Shown here piece after piece: positions 24,733 through 36,316 of a stretch of 64,000 bases of DNA (its first letter is position 1; the number at the start of each line of letters is the position of its first letter). Location of the stretch: assembly GCF_014805685.1 (NCBI RefSeq), contig NC_060902.1, positions 3,649,286 through 3,713,285 of the forward strand, in the 5' to 3' direction. A program made the position numbers and the translations under genes. The notes under the pieces are model-generated. The model did not search any database and was not told the DNA's origin. It worked only from the letters and a program-made list of their open reading frames with translations. This DNA comes from Silurus meridionalis (Eukaryota > Chordata > Actinopteri > Siluriformes > Siluridae).

Positions 24733-25105
24733 TCTTCGTCTTTCGGCTGCTCCCGTTGGGGGTCGCCTCATCCTTCTCCACACCACCCTGTCCTCTACAT
24801 CTGCTTCATTTAAAACAACTACCTGCATGTTTTTTTCTCACCACATCCATATACCTCCTCCTTGGCCTTCCTCTTCTCCTCCTTCCAGGTGGTTCCATCC
24901 TCAGTATTCTGGTACCTATATACAACATTATACCCCGCTGCACATGTCTGAACCATTTTAATCTTGCATCCCTCACCTTGTCTCCAAAACGTTCTACTTG
25001 CGCAGTCCCTCTAATAAATGAATTTCTAATCCTGTTTATTGTCATCACTCCCAATGAAAATCTCAGTATCTTCAACTTTGCCACCTCCAGCTCCGCCTTC
25101 TGGAG
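24733..25105 (-). mobile_element. RTE-type LINE, 3' end of the reverse transcriptase ORF
   Basis: On the minus strand, 24806-25084 encodes 92 residues with LKWFRHVQRG, then RILRMEPPGRRRRGRPRRR and YMDVV, the conserved C-terminal end of RTE-clade reverse transcriptase proteins (often mis-annotated as craniofacial development protein 2-like). The 3' end lies near 24733, where the plus strand reads tcggctgctcccgttggggg. It is severely 5'-truncated and runs antisense to rnf123. It is a relic and not an active element. Confidence 0.8.
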
Positions 25106-26499
25106 TGAACTTCCTCTATGTTCTATTGCTCACTAGCACATTTGTATTGCTAACCATCTGAGCATCTCGGTGACTTGCTAAGAGTGACAGCTTTGCTCTT
25201 TACATGTTGCCGTTAATGAAGTGGCTGTCCTTTTAGGTGATAAAGAAGTGTTTTGGTCAGCATGATTCGAGAGCACCCTGGAATTGTAGGAATCTTCCTT
25301 GTGTCAGGGTGAAAAACTGCTCCGCTGTTGCCAAAAGGCAGTTCATGTATTTTAGCCTGCGACTGTCTTGACAGAGTTATAAGAACATTGCATTTTTTTT
25401 TCAGTTTCTAGATTAGATTCAGTACTGACAAATATGTAGTATGGAAAAACTAGCTTATTGAATGCTTTAATTTTTTTATTTAATTTTCATTATTTTTGAC
25501 CCTTGATCATCTTGATCATTTTTCATTGTAAAATCAAATCATATGATTTTTTTTTTAAAGTTTGTCTATCATTTATTCATTTATTAATTCCAGCTCAGTA
25601 ACTACTTTAGATTGCTTAGTGCCTTGTATGATCTGGGGCCAATCCTAATACCACTGACCATGAGGCAAGAATTTATTGCACATGTATATATACTGGTGTT
25701 ATTCACCCAACCTTCTGCTGCTTTTCAATAAAATCAGTGGCAGCCATTATCATCCTGGGTTAATGCTAGAAGGTAATATTGTGTTGACACACTCTACAGA
25801 AATGCTAATGCTTTATTGAATTTGCGACTATTGTTTGGTGCTGGCTTTCATTTTCTCAACCTTTCTTTCGCAAATGAAATATCGTCAAGCCTCGTCTACT
25901 CACCTGCTGGTTTCGCTCTGCAGTTAAACAGAGCTTAAGCAAATACACAGTTGGTAGATGGGATCTTTTCATTTTTTTTATATCCGGCCATCCCATCATC
26001 TACAAACACTTGCCTATATTGTTTAAACTGAGGCCTGCTATTGGATCAGAGCAAATCCGTTCATCTTTAGCAGGGTACACATTCACCCAGCAGTTGGCCT
26101 GGGTCATTTATCTCTTTCAGACCAACTGTTCCACAGTAGACCAACTGACTAAATGTTTGGAGCTGGGAACATCTAAATATTTTGTCACTTCCGAGATTTA
26201 TAATAATATACTCCTAAACAGAGCTTATAAGGCAGTGACCTTGGAACATGATACGTACAGACGTAGAGAACTAGATTGCTTGTTTTTTAACTGGTTGTCT
26301 ATTTCGAACAACACTGAGCAACACTGCTGGAACCATCTCACTGGAAAAGACCCCAGATGGCTTCTCAGTAGCAACACGATTTAGTCTTGGCTCTGAATTT
26401 CTATTTGTGATGTCGGATAATTAACTTGAGCCAACTCCAGACTTTTTGCTTAATATGTAAAACATCCTGTTGAGCTACATGTCTGAGAGTTCACACACA

Positions 26500-26501
26500 T
26501 A

Positions 26502-26551
<50 letters not shown>
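26500..26551 (+). repeat. (CA)n microsatellite
   Basis: About 22 CA units after a short impure start. Confidence 0.95.
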
Positions 26552-26552
<1 letters not shown>

Positions 26553-27413
26553 CCTTTGGGTTCATGCTAGTGATATGCAGTGCTGAGCAACATTCCAGAG
26601 AAGTCAGTTTCTCAGGTCAGTGATTCTCACAGCAAGAACTGGAACTTACCATGTCCATTTGGGAGGATGTAGTCCAGGAATAGCAGCATTTTAATGGGTT
26701 CTATATAAAGCGCCTGCATAAATGATGACTTTAAATTGATAAACCGAATGCCAAAGTGGTGGATCTTCATTAATTTTGTTTAGGAGAACCTAAATGTGAT
26801 TGATCTGATCCCATTTCCATAATCCCAGCCATTTTACCTGCACTACTTTTTCATTGATATCGGTTTGCCTCTTGTTCTGTCAAGAAGTAAACTTGGGAAG
26901 ATTTGATGAATTCCTAATGGAGACAGCCCTCAGGCTTTCACTGGAAAAAAAAACATTCATTATGGAGAGTATCCTCTCAAGATCTGCTCGCTTTCCGCTC
27001 AGACACATTAGAACTCTGGCTAGGACCTGCTCATAGATTTTGCCCTTTTTTGTGAGTCGGATTGCATGTGCCATTTCAGATAGGACCTACTTTAAAAAGA
27101 CAAACCAGAGGCATGGTGGATGATTTATGTTGTGTACAAATTACAGTTAAACACATTCAGGAATTATATTTTGAGGCCACTGACCGTTCATGCCTGTGTC
27201 TAACTTTGGAAATACAGTGACAAACAAATTTAAATGCATTTGTGATTATTTCCTAAACCAGACCTCTGTGGTAGTAATAAATCGAAGAGGTACATACAGA
27301 CATGGACGTTGTATGGTTTGGAAAGAACTAAACAAAGCAGGAAATGACTAGTGTTAGCGGCTATTTAAGACTTGGAATGACTATAAGGTGTTTGGAAATC
27401 AGCTACGTTATCA

Positions 27414-27418
<5 letters not shown>

Positions 27419-27467
<49 letters not shown>
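27419..27467 (+). repeat. (GT)n microsatellite
   Basis: About 24 uninterrupted GT units. Confidence 0.97.
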
Positions 27468-27468
<1 letters not shown>

Positions 27469-27543
27469 CACCTGTAGACCGAATAATTTATGCAGTTATC
27501 CGATCTATTTATGCAGATACAGGTCATGAACTTTAGCTAATGT

Positions 27544-27720
27544 CAGAGGTTGGAAGTATTAAAGTACAAATGCTGTACTTAAGTAGATTTTTTCTGGTAT
27601 CAGTATTTTACTTCACTATTTATTTTTGAACAACTTTTTACTTCCATTTTTACACAAATATCTGTACGTTCTACTTGCATTTTCAAACCAGGCTCGTTAC
27701 TTTAGTTTTAATCTATTCGG
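27544..27720 (+). mobile_element. Possible fragment related to the 23068 element
   Basis: Opens cagaggttggaagtattaaa and carries gtacttaagtagatttttt, similar in theme to the left end of the hAT-like element at 23068-23768. No right end or target duplication was identified. Confidence 0.35.
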
Positions 27721-28012
27721 TGACGATCAATATTTTTTTCTTCTCAGTGCATGTTGTTTTCAGCCTATCAACATATATCCTGTCATTGCGTGGTTTTTTA
27801 GCCTACGTAGCTAACAACGAGCACAGCAGAAGGCAGCAAGAAGCATGGAGGTAACGTGGATGAGACAGAGGGAGTCATTGATGTAAACATGTCTGAGAAC
27901 AGAAACATTCCTGATCATCTGATCATCATCATCTTTGTTCTGCTTGTGTTCTATATGGTGGTTGTTCAGCCTGGATACATTCATAAGAAAATTTGAAAAT
28001 TTTTGTAATAAT

Positions 28013-28429
28013 TAGGGCTGTCAAAATTAATGTCAATTACGCGTTAATGCAAATTAATTTTAACGGCAATAATTTTACCAATGTGTGATTAACACAGCGT
28101 GCATTTGTTTGACCATTTTTATTTAAGAAAATAAATAAATAACTAGAAATGAGGCGAAATTAAAACCTTCAATGCAAAACATCCTTTCTTTAATCATATA
28201 CAAAAAACTCCACCGAAAAATAATTTTCATTCACTAAACATTGTAGCTCAATTGCGCACTGTGAACTGAGGGAAAGCAACCGGAACTGGAACATAATTCT
28301 TATGGAGCCACGAACAATATTTCACAATTAAAACAAACACTGAAAAAATTTACATAACTATAACTACAGAAATGACATAAATTCATGGTAAAGAATAATT
28401 TCCAAAGTGTAAAATAATAAAATGAATAT

Positions 28430-28509
<80 letters not shown>

Positions 28510-28672
28510 CATCTGTCACAATTAGTTAGTGTAATAAAAATGTAGACGTATTAATTTAAGGTACATTTAAAACAGATAAAAATGTATGAATAAGTTGCGA
28601 TTAATCACTAGTTAACTAATGACAATCATGTGATTGATCGAGATTAAATATTTGAATTGATTGACAGCCCTA
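28013..28672 (+). mobile_element. hAT-like non-autonomous element
   Basis: The ends are inverted repeats: tagggctgtcaaaatt at 28013 and a minus-strand match ending gattgacagcccta at 28672. Subterminal acgcgttaatgc and cgattaatcacta blocks are also arranged toward each end. A (TA)n array (28433-28504) sits inside. No transposase frame. The flanks (gtaataat / atattaat) are only a weak match, so the target duplication is eroded. Confidence 0.75.
28433..28504 (+). repeat. (TA)n microsatellite
   Basis: About 36 TA units inside the hAT-like element. Confidence 0.97.
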
Positions 28673-30686
28673 ATATTAATATATTAATATGATGTGAGGT
28701 CGAGTTACCAGCTTGACACTAAAACAGTAATAATGGCTTCATTCCACCAAGAACAGATATCAAAGCTACCCAAACTGTACGAGTGAAGACTGGGAAAAGA
28801 CCAGGTGATTTTCTTTCTAATTTTGTTATGCAGCTTGGGTTAGCTTGCCCATGATAGCTACAGGTTCTTGTTTTTACTTGAAAGGAGTGTGATGTGCTCA
28901 TCTTCTGCTGTTATGTAATAGCTTCCTCAGTTTCATTCTGATATGCTTTTCTGTTTACCCCATTTGCAAAGATTGGTTATTTGAGTTAGCAAAGGCCTTT
29001 ATGTCACTGAAACCAGTCTGGACATTCTCCTCTGTCTTCTCTTTCATTAACAAGGCATTTTCCCTGCATAATGGCCTCTCACTGGATGTTTTCTTGCCTC
29101 TCTGCATAAACTCTAAAGAGTGCTTAAATTTGGCTTACAATCAGGTGACCATCAAAGACACAAGAGATTACACAAGATCTTTGAGTAAAAAAGAAATATT
29201 CGTCATCTTTATCGCTAATATGAGCTAACAAAAACTAAAATCATTTCTGACAGGAATTTTCAGTCACATCAATGCTTGTATTATTAAACTCAAATGCTTG
29301 GCAGATGGTGATTAGAAACTATCTGAATTTGATATTTGATCATTTAATGCTAGTTAACTAGCTAACAAAGTAACCTGACAGAATTTTCTGCAATATTCCA
29401 AAGCGTTCCAAACCTTCGCTGCTTATACTAGCAAACAAGCCAACATAGACTACGTATTATTTATAAATTGCTCTTAGGAGGTAACTGACCTATTTAGCAA
29501 TGTTTAAAGACTGCTTATTAGCTAAACAACCTTTTTTGTTTTACTCAGCCTGTAGTTTGATGACAAACATGAATCCTGTACGTATGTTTTGGGGAAAATG
29601 TTTGTTTGGGATAATCGATCAATTCGCTATCGCATGCTTAAAACTGGATTTAAAATGGATTTTCTTTAAACAATATTTAGCATCACAGACATATTTTTTG
29701 TTGTTTGTTTTTAGTTTAATAGAAATCTGAGCTTTAATTAGGTAATGAAATTGACATCATTTGCATCTTTTGCCTTCTTCCTGCGGCTTTTACATCCCAT
29801 TACACGCTATGAGCTAGCCAATAAACACAAGCAAATCAATTACACATTCGTCCCGTTCACTTCACCGTCACAGACAGTTTGGCAAATCTAATTGGATTTC
29901 TCCAGTCCAGTGTCTTGACGGTGGAAAGCTTACTGAAACGTTAGAAGATGAAAAAAAGAACAAAACACTTTTACCACATTAAGTTAGACGGATTCCCATT
30001 TCAGTTATGTTGTTTTTTTTGTTTGATCTGCATCTACTGCGACACATTATTCAGTTTTTTTTTGTTGTTGTTTTGAAGGGAAGCCCGCTTTTATTATTAT
30101 TATTAAATTGAAGTCATGTAGTTGAAAAAAGAACGAGCAGGGAATCTAAACAGCCGTGCCGCCTTCTGGCGCAAAACGGATGAGCGCTATAAATAAAATG
30201 AAGCTATATGTGACAATAAAATCTTGACTATGGGTTCTGCTCTGTTGGTTTTGAAAGCTCGGTTTATCAGAGAGACACTGATGACAGTCCCATTTTGTCA
30301 TCTGTCTTTCTAGCCATCTAAATGACTGCATACATTTATAAGCAAGGAGATTTTTAGATTGATTTGAGATAGTTTGTCCGTATTACTAGTGTAAGTGCAT
30401 GTTTGATCATGTTCATCTGCACTTGAAGTGAAGGTAAGATCGATATTCTGTGTGTGCGTGTGTGCTCGTGTGTGTGTGCTCGTGTGTGTGTATTCCTGTC
30501 CTACTGGTTTTGAGAATCAGCCTCTTTCCAGACATACACAGATGGCAGAGTCCCTCATAGGCACAGACGTTATGCAAATGAATAAGGGATTATTATGTTC
30601 AGCTGGCAGGCCTGGCTTCCTTGAGCTGTTATGACTGCCATGGCTAATTGGGAAAGATTGGACCTTTTTAAACTCAGGACTGCACC

Positions 30687-30692
30687 CACACA

Positions 30693-30741
<49 letters not shown>
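30687..30741 (+). repeat. (CA)n microsatellite
   Basis: About 27 CA units with one AT interruption. Confidence 0.97.
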
Positions 30742-30744
<3 letters not shown>

Positions 30745-32603
30745 CAGATGACCCCCATTTATATAATTATTAATATACAGCTAATTAACATGGTGCCAAC
30801 TCCTAACAACATTTGCTTTTTGACAAATATTCTCGTGGGGACCCCAGAAATGTTCTACCAATGTCAAAGCTGTCACCTATTATTGTGGGGACATTTGGTC
30901 CTAACTTGCACATAGAAACACACCTAGATAAACACACACTCTCCGTGTTGATGTTTATTGCAGTGGATAGAACACATGCATCTACTCTTATCACTATACT
31001 ATGCTTTTACAATTAAAATGTCCCTCTGAGTCCTCTTGATAGTGAATTTTATGACAGGTTTAATTGGTAGGCCAGTTGCACACATGGACTTTAAGCCCAC
31101 ACCTGCTTTAAGAGCTACGTTCAGTTCCATGGTTCTACCTTACATCGTACAAGGTGTAACCACCAGCACTTGCAAAAGCTTTAAAGTCAACATCACATAA
31201 CATAGTGCTGAAGGCAGTGATGACGATGATGGTCTTGTTAATGTTGAAGATGTTGATGATGCTTGTCATGCATTTAGTGCACTTGCATTCAAAAAACAGA
31301 TGAAAAGGACAATTTCTTATGCATTTATTCAGGAGGTGGAGGGCTTCGGCACTAGGGTAATGTCCTGTAGTAAATATATTTCAGTTGTGTATGACAACGT
31401 ATTTTCATACCGTCGACTAATGCAATTTCATTTTTATCTTTCCACTTACAGAGCACTGTGGAGGCAGTGTTTTGAACAGCTAGACTGAATTTGTCTTTGT
31501 AGTTTATTTCGTGGCTTCACTGTAATGTAATTTTCTAAAAAGATTAAACACACGGTTGAGCCATGTTTTTGTTTGGTAAACAAAAAAATGTATATCACAC
31601 ATTTGTACCCAAGTTTAATTAATCTTTGTGACCCATATTGTGTGTCTTTGCCACACCAATGTACACAAGTGTACGAAATCTTCAGTTATTTAGAACCATC
31701 GATATATAAATATCTTACTGATCTATTGATAACCTTTGTAGTAATCTAAATATTTTCCAATAACGAGGAAGACATTTACCTCTGGAGTCGAAGCACAATG
31801 GTTTATTAAGAGACCGATAACAAAGGCATTGGTTTAAGGGGTGAGGGAAGTGGGGATGGGGAAGGGTGGTGGAATGTCAGGGAGTGTATTCCAATACACA
31901 GTTAGCTTGCTTTAATCCACTGTAATCATCTGTGGGTTTTTTTCCATTCAGATCCAGAAGTACTGGCTACATACAGTAACTGCACATCTGTTACAAACTT
32001 GGAAAACAGGTCGACCAAAAACATTTACAAGATGTAAATGATTCCTCTCAGCCTTTTTCCACATTCTCACAATATGCCAAAATTCCTATAAAGGGCACAT
32101 ATACTGTATGTAGAAAATCAGATATGGATAAAATGTTAAACTTCTTGAAAAAAATTAACTACTACCACATTCCATCCTCTATAATGCTTGTGCTATTTCT
32201 TTGTCGAATATTGAGTTACAGTCCAAAAGCAGAGGCATATAAGCTCTAAACAAGGCATCTACTGTACAGCAGTCATTCTTTCAAGGCTCAAGCAGGGTTA
32301 AAGGGCATCCAAAGCATCATGCATACCTTTCCCTGTACTGTACCACTGTGCTCTTTTCCTTTTAAAGCTTGATGTACATGATCAGGGCAGTGTTTGGCTA
32401 CATCTGTTTTTCTTACCTCTCCTCTGCTATATTTTTGTTGCTCCTACGCTTTCCCTGCTTTGCTATTTTCCCTGCTTTGCCATTTGGCTTGTGAAGTCCT
32501 CTCCCTGCTCTGTCCTGAGAGGCAGCAGAAGTTGCAGGACTGCCACATTGAAAGACCCACTATTTTAGTGGAATGAAGGATTGGTAATGATGGCAACCTA
32601 ATG
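30745..32603. other. Intron of rnf123 and likely amigo3 3' UTR region
   Basis: No coding sequence seen. Read on the minus strand this is downstream of the amigo3 stop. The nearest canonical AATAAA on that strand is at 31802-31807 (plus strand tttatt), which would give a 3' UTR of roughly 0.8 kb. The poly(A) site is a guess and transcript data would settle it. The 30830-30930 segment (gtggggacc motifs) may be a short unclassified repeat. Confidence 0.4.
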
Positions 32604-34085
32604 CTATGCCACGATAGTGGTGTCTGAAAAGACTGAGTTGAAAGAGTCAGCATTGTTTCGTAGTACATGCACCTTTGGATTCTCGGAGATCAGTGCCTCG
32701 CTGGGCCTCCCGTTTTGAACCTCCTTGATGGGCTCCAGAAAGACCACATGCTTGTTGTTACTGACCTTGCGGCCGGGTCCTTCCGTGGTGGCAGGTGGCG
32801 TAGGTGTCAGGATCGAAGACTGGGCACTGCATTCGTTTGCGGGACTGGGTGTTGCGGGTAAAGGCTGCTTGCGGCACCAGCAGCGGCAGGGTGTCAGATA
32901 AAGGTATATAAGAACCAGTACAAGGCTAACTGCACATCCCAGCAGAGTGGTAAAGCCCGTGTTGAAGTGCTCAGGCTCATGGGAATGCATCGTCACCGTT
33001 ATGTTTACCTCCCATGTCTCATTCCGTAAATTATAGCGGTCCAATGCCATGCACCAATACACCCCAGAGTCCTCCGCTCGCACTGCAGTAATCTCCAGGC
33101 TGCCATTTGCATACATTCGCATCGCATCATTGTTTCCTGGTGGGACAATATATTCCTTGAGAGGGGATACCCACTGGTATGTGAGCTGTTGCCCCTTCAG
33201 TGAAGTCTTACATTCCAGCAACACAGTGTCGCCTATGTCCACCTTCAAATTATTATCTGTTTCAGAAACAAGCAGGTTTTGTCCCTTTACAGTACAGTTT
33301 TCAAAGAAGCGAGTGTGTTCGAGAAACTGCACTGAGGCACGAGGCTCCCCATATATTAAGCATGTATGCTCCATTTGGTAATCCCTGACTGAGATGAAGT
33401 TTTTTTGTTCCCATTGTTTGAACATGCTATACATTGCACATTCGCAGATAAGACTGTTATTGTGCAAATATAGTCCACCTTGAACTGATGCCGGCAGAGC
33501 TGCAATGTCCTCAACAGGTAGCTTGGACATACGGTTCGAGCTTAGGTCCAGTGTCACAAGAAAAGGATGGCTGTGCTTCTGAATGGAGAAGAACGGGAAG
33601 TCGGTCAGACGATTATGGCTGAGGTAGACCTTGTGCAGGTTGCTCAGGCTGATTAATGCTTTGCTTTCCACTCGGACAATGTGATTATTGAAAAGCAGCA
33701 ATTCCTTGATTCCCACAAGCTCCTGGAAGTAATGGTTATCCACCTTGTTCAGCTGATTTGACGAAAGGTCAAGGTGGTGCAGACTACTCGCATTACGGAA
33801 GGTTCCAGGGTAGAGGTTGCTCAGATGATTGTGAGCCAGGCGCAGGATAATGAGATTTGGAAGTCCAGCGAAGCTGCCTTCCTCAAGCTTAGTCAGATGG
33901 TTGTGGTTGAAATCCAAGGTGGCGGCTGGTGTCGGTAACTCTTTCGGTAAAAACTTGAGTCCGAGATTGCTGCAGCTTAGGATGTCTGAGACTTTAAGGC
34001 AGCCAGCAGGTAGACTAGACTTGGCCAAGTGCAACAGCACCGAGCTCAGCATCAGATGGGCGGCCACACCCTGAGCACACAGCAT
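32604..34085 (-). CDS. amigo3: AMIGO3, amphoterin-induced LRR-Ig transmembrane protein
   Basis: AMIGO proteins are type I cell-surface adhesion molecules that bind each other and shape neurite growth; AMIGO3 is also reported as a Nogo-receptor/LINGO-like partner. The 493 residues read: signal peptide (about 1-25), LRR N-cap (29-50), about six leucine-rich repeats (54-200), LRR C-cap (C214, C216, C242, C264), one Ig domain (C291, W305, C345 within GVYWC), a transmembrane helix (about 376-398) ending in a Cys-rich TPCRCWC juxtamembrane stretch, and a 90-residue tail. N-glycosylation sequons occur at 98, 263, 327, 355 and 361. FENC after the LRRs, FNTGFTTLLGCAV at the membrane and KHVVFLEP in the tail point to AMIGO3 over AMIGO1/2. 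The coding region is one exon, as usual in this family. The start has A at -3 and precedes a plausible signal peptide. Oddity: two LRRNT cysteines are missing (L25, K31). Confidence 0.95.
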   Translation of the reverse strand: MLCAQGVAAHLMLSSVLLHLAKSSLPAGCLKVSDILSCSNLGLKFLPKELPTPAATLDFNHNHLTKLEEGSFAGLPNLIILRLAHNHLSNLYPGTFRNASSLHHLDLSSNQLNKVDNHYFQELVGIKELLLFNNHIVRVESKALISLSNLHKVYLSHNRLTDFPFFSIQKHSHPFLVTLDLSSNRMSKLPVEDIAALPASVQGGLYLHNNSLICECAMYSMFKQWEQKNFISVRDYQMEHTCLIYGEPRASVQFLEHTRFFENCTVKGQNLLVSETDNNLKVDIGDTVLLECKTSLKGQQLTYQWVSPLKEYIVPPGNNDAMRMYANGSLEITAVRAEDSGVYWCMALDRYNLRNETWEVNITVTMHSHEPEHFNTGFTTLLGCAVSLVLVLIYLYLTPCRCWCRKQPLPATPSPANECSAQSSILTPTPPATTEGPGRKVSNNKHVVFLEPIKEVQNGRPSEALISENPKVHVLRNNADSFNSVFSDTTIVA

Positions 34086-35177
34086 TGTGCCGTCAGGATG
34101 CTGCTGGAGCTTTGCAGAGCAGCCAGAGTGCTAAAGGGGTAGATGCCCACACATTAAGAACACAGTGGTTTAGACGGGATGGTAAGATGGTATCTGAAGC
34201 CGACTCTAAATCTGATAGAAACAAAGACAATTGTAAGTAAACAAATTTCAAACAACGGTTAAAATTGATGTTATGCTTGCAGTTATTACCAGTTTGATAA
34301 ACCATTATTTAACACATTAAGTTATGACAGTAGCAAATAATCTTTCACCTACCAAATGTCAGAGTTTACTCCAAATATCCCAGTAGTTCCAGCACCGACA
34401 AATTGCGTGTCAGTAGGTCGCGTTTCCTTATGATACAGTGCATTGATTATGACAGCTACTCTAGTTTTAAGTGTGTTAGCTCTCACCACGGGGAGCTTTC
34501 AGGAGTCCAGTAGCCAGTAGACAGTTGTAGGTTCTGCCCCATGCTCGAAAAGGTATTCTCACTTCCGTGGTACCTAATCTTGAGAGTCTATGTTGTCTTC
34601 TAGTTGTGGCATTTAAATGATGGCAGGAGATCCTTAAAAGACGATTTGGTTGGCTGCTGCAGACTTGGATAAGATCTTCAAGAACGTCAGCATTCTGTCC
34701 AGCTCAGTTAAAATAAGTCTGAGCTGAGTGCTGCACTCATGGCAGTTCAGAGAAGCAATCTGTTCGCTTTATAACGCAAAGGATTTATGAGTCATTACTT
34801 ACAAGCAGTAGCATGTCCCTTTTTTCGAAGCAAGCAACATCATCTCTTTATTTCAGAAGTAAAAAAGACAACATTCTCGAATGTTCGTCCTCATGTCCAA
34901 GCCAGAAGTATGTTGCACTCTTTCAGTCCTTTGTTTCCATACTTTCGTATGTGCACGTGGCATTAGGAGAACTAATGTTTATCAGATCGAGGGGGTTATC
35001 CAGTGCATTTCTTTCCTTCCTGATGCTTCGTCAATTTTCGGAAATGTAACGGATCCCCCTCCAGAGTCTTCCTTTTTTTTCTGCTCTTTTCTTTTTTTCC
35101 TCGCTCGCGCTCTCAGGCTGTTTCCTACAGAGCCTGTGTGTACACTACGTAGTCTCTCTCTCTCCTTCTCTGTCTTG

Positions 35178-35222
<45 letters not shown>

Positions 35223-35230
35223 CTCTTACA
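34086..35230 (-). promoter_or_regulatory. amigo3 5' flank (5' UTR and candidate promoter)
   Basis: AMIGO genes commonly have a non-coding first exon. On the minus strand a weak acceptor (acccctttag, ending at 34131 in plus coordinates) lies 46 bases before the start codon, so the coding exon may begin there. Farther upstream is a (CT)n/(GA)n array (35175-35221) beside a locally CG-containing stretch (cctcgctcgcgctctcagg near 35099). No TATA box or start site can be assigned with confidence. Confidence 0.3.
35175..35221 (+). repeat. (CT)n microsatellite
   Basis: About 22 CT units upstream of amigo3. On the amigo3 strand it reads GAGAGA. Confidence 0.95.
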
Positions 35231-35737
35231 GTTTCATCAGTCGTAGAGGAGGGGCATCAAGGGGTTTCTTCCAAGCACCGATTGGTCGGCACTGGAAACT
35301 ATGGAACAGAAGGAGTGTTCAATGTTTTGTTTTCTCCTCGTATTCATCCTGTTCTGTACTTTTTTTTTCCTTTTTTTTTTTTTTGTAGTATTTCTTTTGG
35401 CAGGTTATTTCTTCCAGGCGGTGACAACATTTTTTTCTAGTGGCTGTTTAACTTTTATTAGCAGGGATAATATTAATAGGAAGTACGCAATTTATTTCAA
35501 GGCATGCACAATAGCCAGTAATTACATTTTGAGCTGCAGATTTGAATTTTTTTAATATATGATAATATCAAGCAAAAAGACTTCCATTTATTCCATTTAT
35601 TATAAAGACGTGATGCGTTTTTTAAAATCTGGGTATTACATTTGTTATAAAGAAAGGGATATGTGTAATCGTTTTCATTAATAAAAAAATCTCTCATTAG
35701 TTTATTGAGCTACACTAAAAGTAAAGTACTAGTTTAC

Positions 35738-36316
35738 AAAAGTATTGGGACACCTGACTTGTGTGGTTCTTCTCCAAACCGTTTCCACAAAGTTGGAGGT
35801 ACACAATGGTATAGGATGTCTTTGGATGTGGAAGCATGTGGAAATTTGTTCTCTTTAATTGAACTAGTAGACTCAAACCTGTGCACAAAGCTAGCTCTAC
35901 GAAGATATGGTGTATATGGGTTGGAATGGAAGCTCTTGAGTGGCCTGCTACAGAGCTCTGACCTCAACCCTACTAAACATGCACCCCAGGCCTCCTCCCC
36001 CCATAAATCATTACCTAAATTGAATAATGAATTGCGGCTGAATGAGCGCAAATCTCCACAAGCACAATCCTAAATCTAATAAAACATAAGACAACAGTGA
36101 GGCTATAATAAGAAGAGTGGAGGCTATAATAAGTAGTCATATATATGATTAAATGTGGAAAAAATGTTCAAAAAGCACATCTTATGGTCAGATATGGTCA
36201 ACATCTAGTGGAACATCTCAGAAGAGGTTACTTCTGACAGCAATTAGGGACTTAATGGTTGAAAAAGAACATATGGATTTTATGGTTAGGTGCCTATAAA
36301 CTATTTGTCTATACAT
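35738..36316 (+). mobile_element. Tc1/mariner-derived repeat, nearly full length
   Basis: Starts caaaagtattgggacacctg and ends near ggtgcctataaactatttgt, which is a decayed inverted version of its start. Translation across the middle gives a relic of the Tc1 catalytic region (LSGLLQSSDLNPTKH, compare the usual WPAQSPDLNP-type motif). Frameshifts and stops abolish coding capacity. Confidence 0.75.

Noticed and set aside
24806..25084. Possible craniofacial development protein 2-like gene
   Set aside because: That name is often given to RTE LINE fragments. The motifs are of the retrotransposon C-terminus and the locus is truncated.
26010..26384. 124-codon open frame on the plus strand
   Set aside because: No family similarity recognised, no splice sites or neighbouring exons, and the length is plausible by chance in 64 kb.
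33049..33381. Plus-strand open frames across the amigo3 locus
   Set aside because: They are shadows of the 493-codon amigo3 frame on the minus strand, which has domain-level support.
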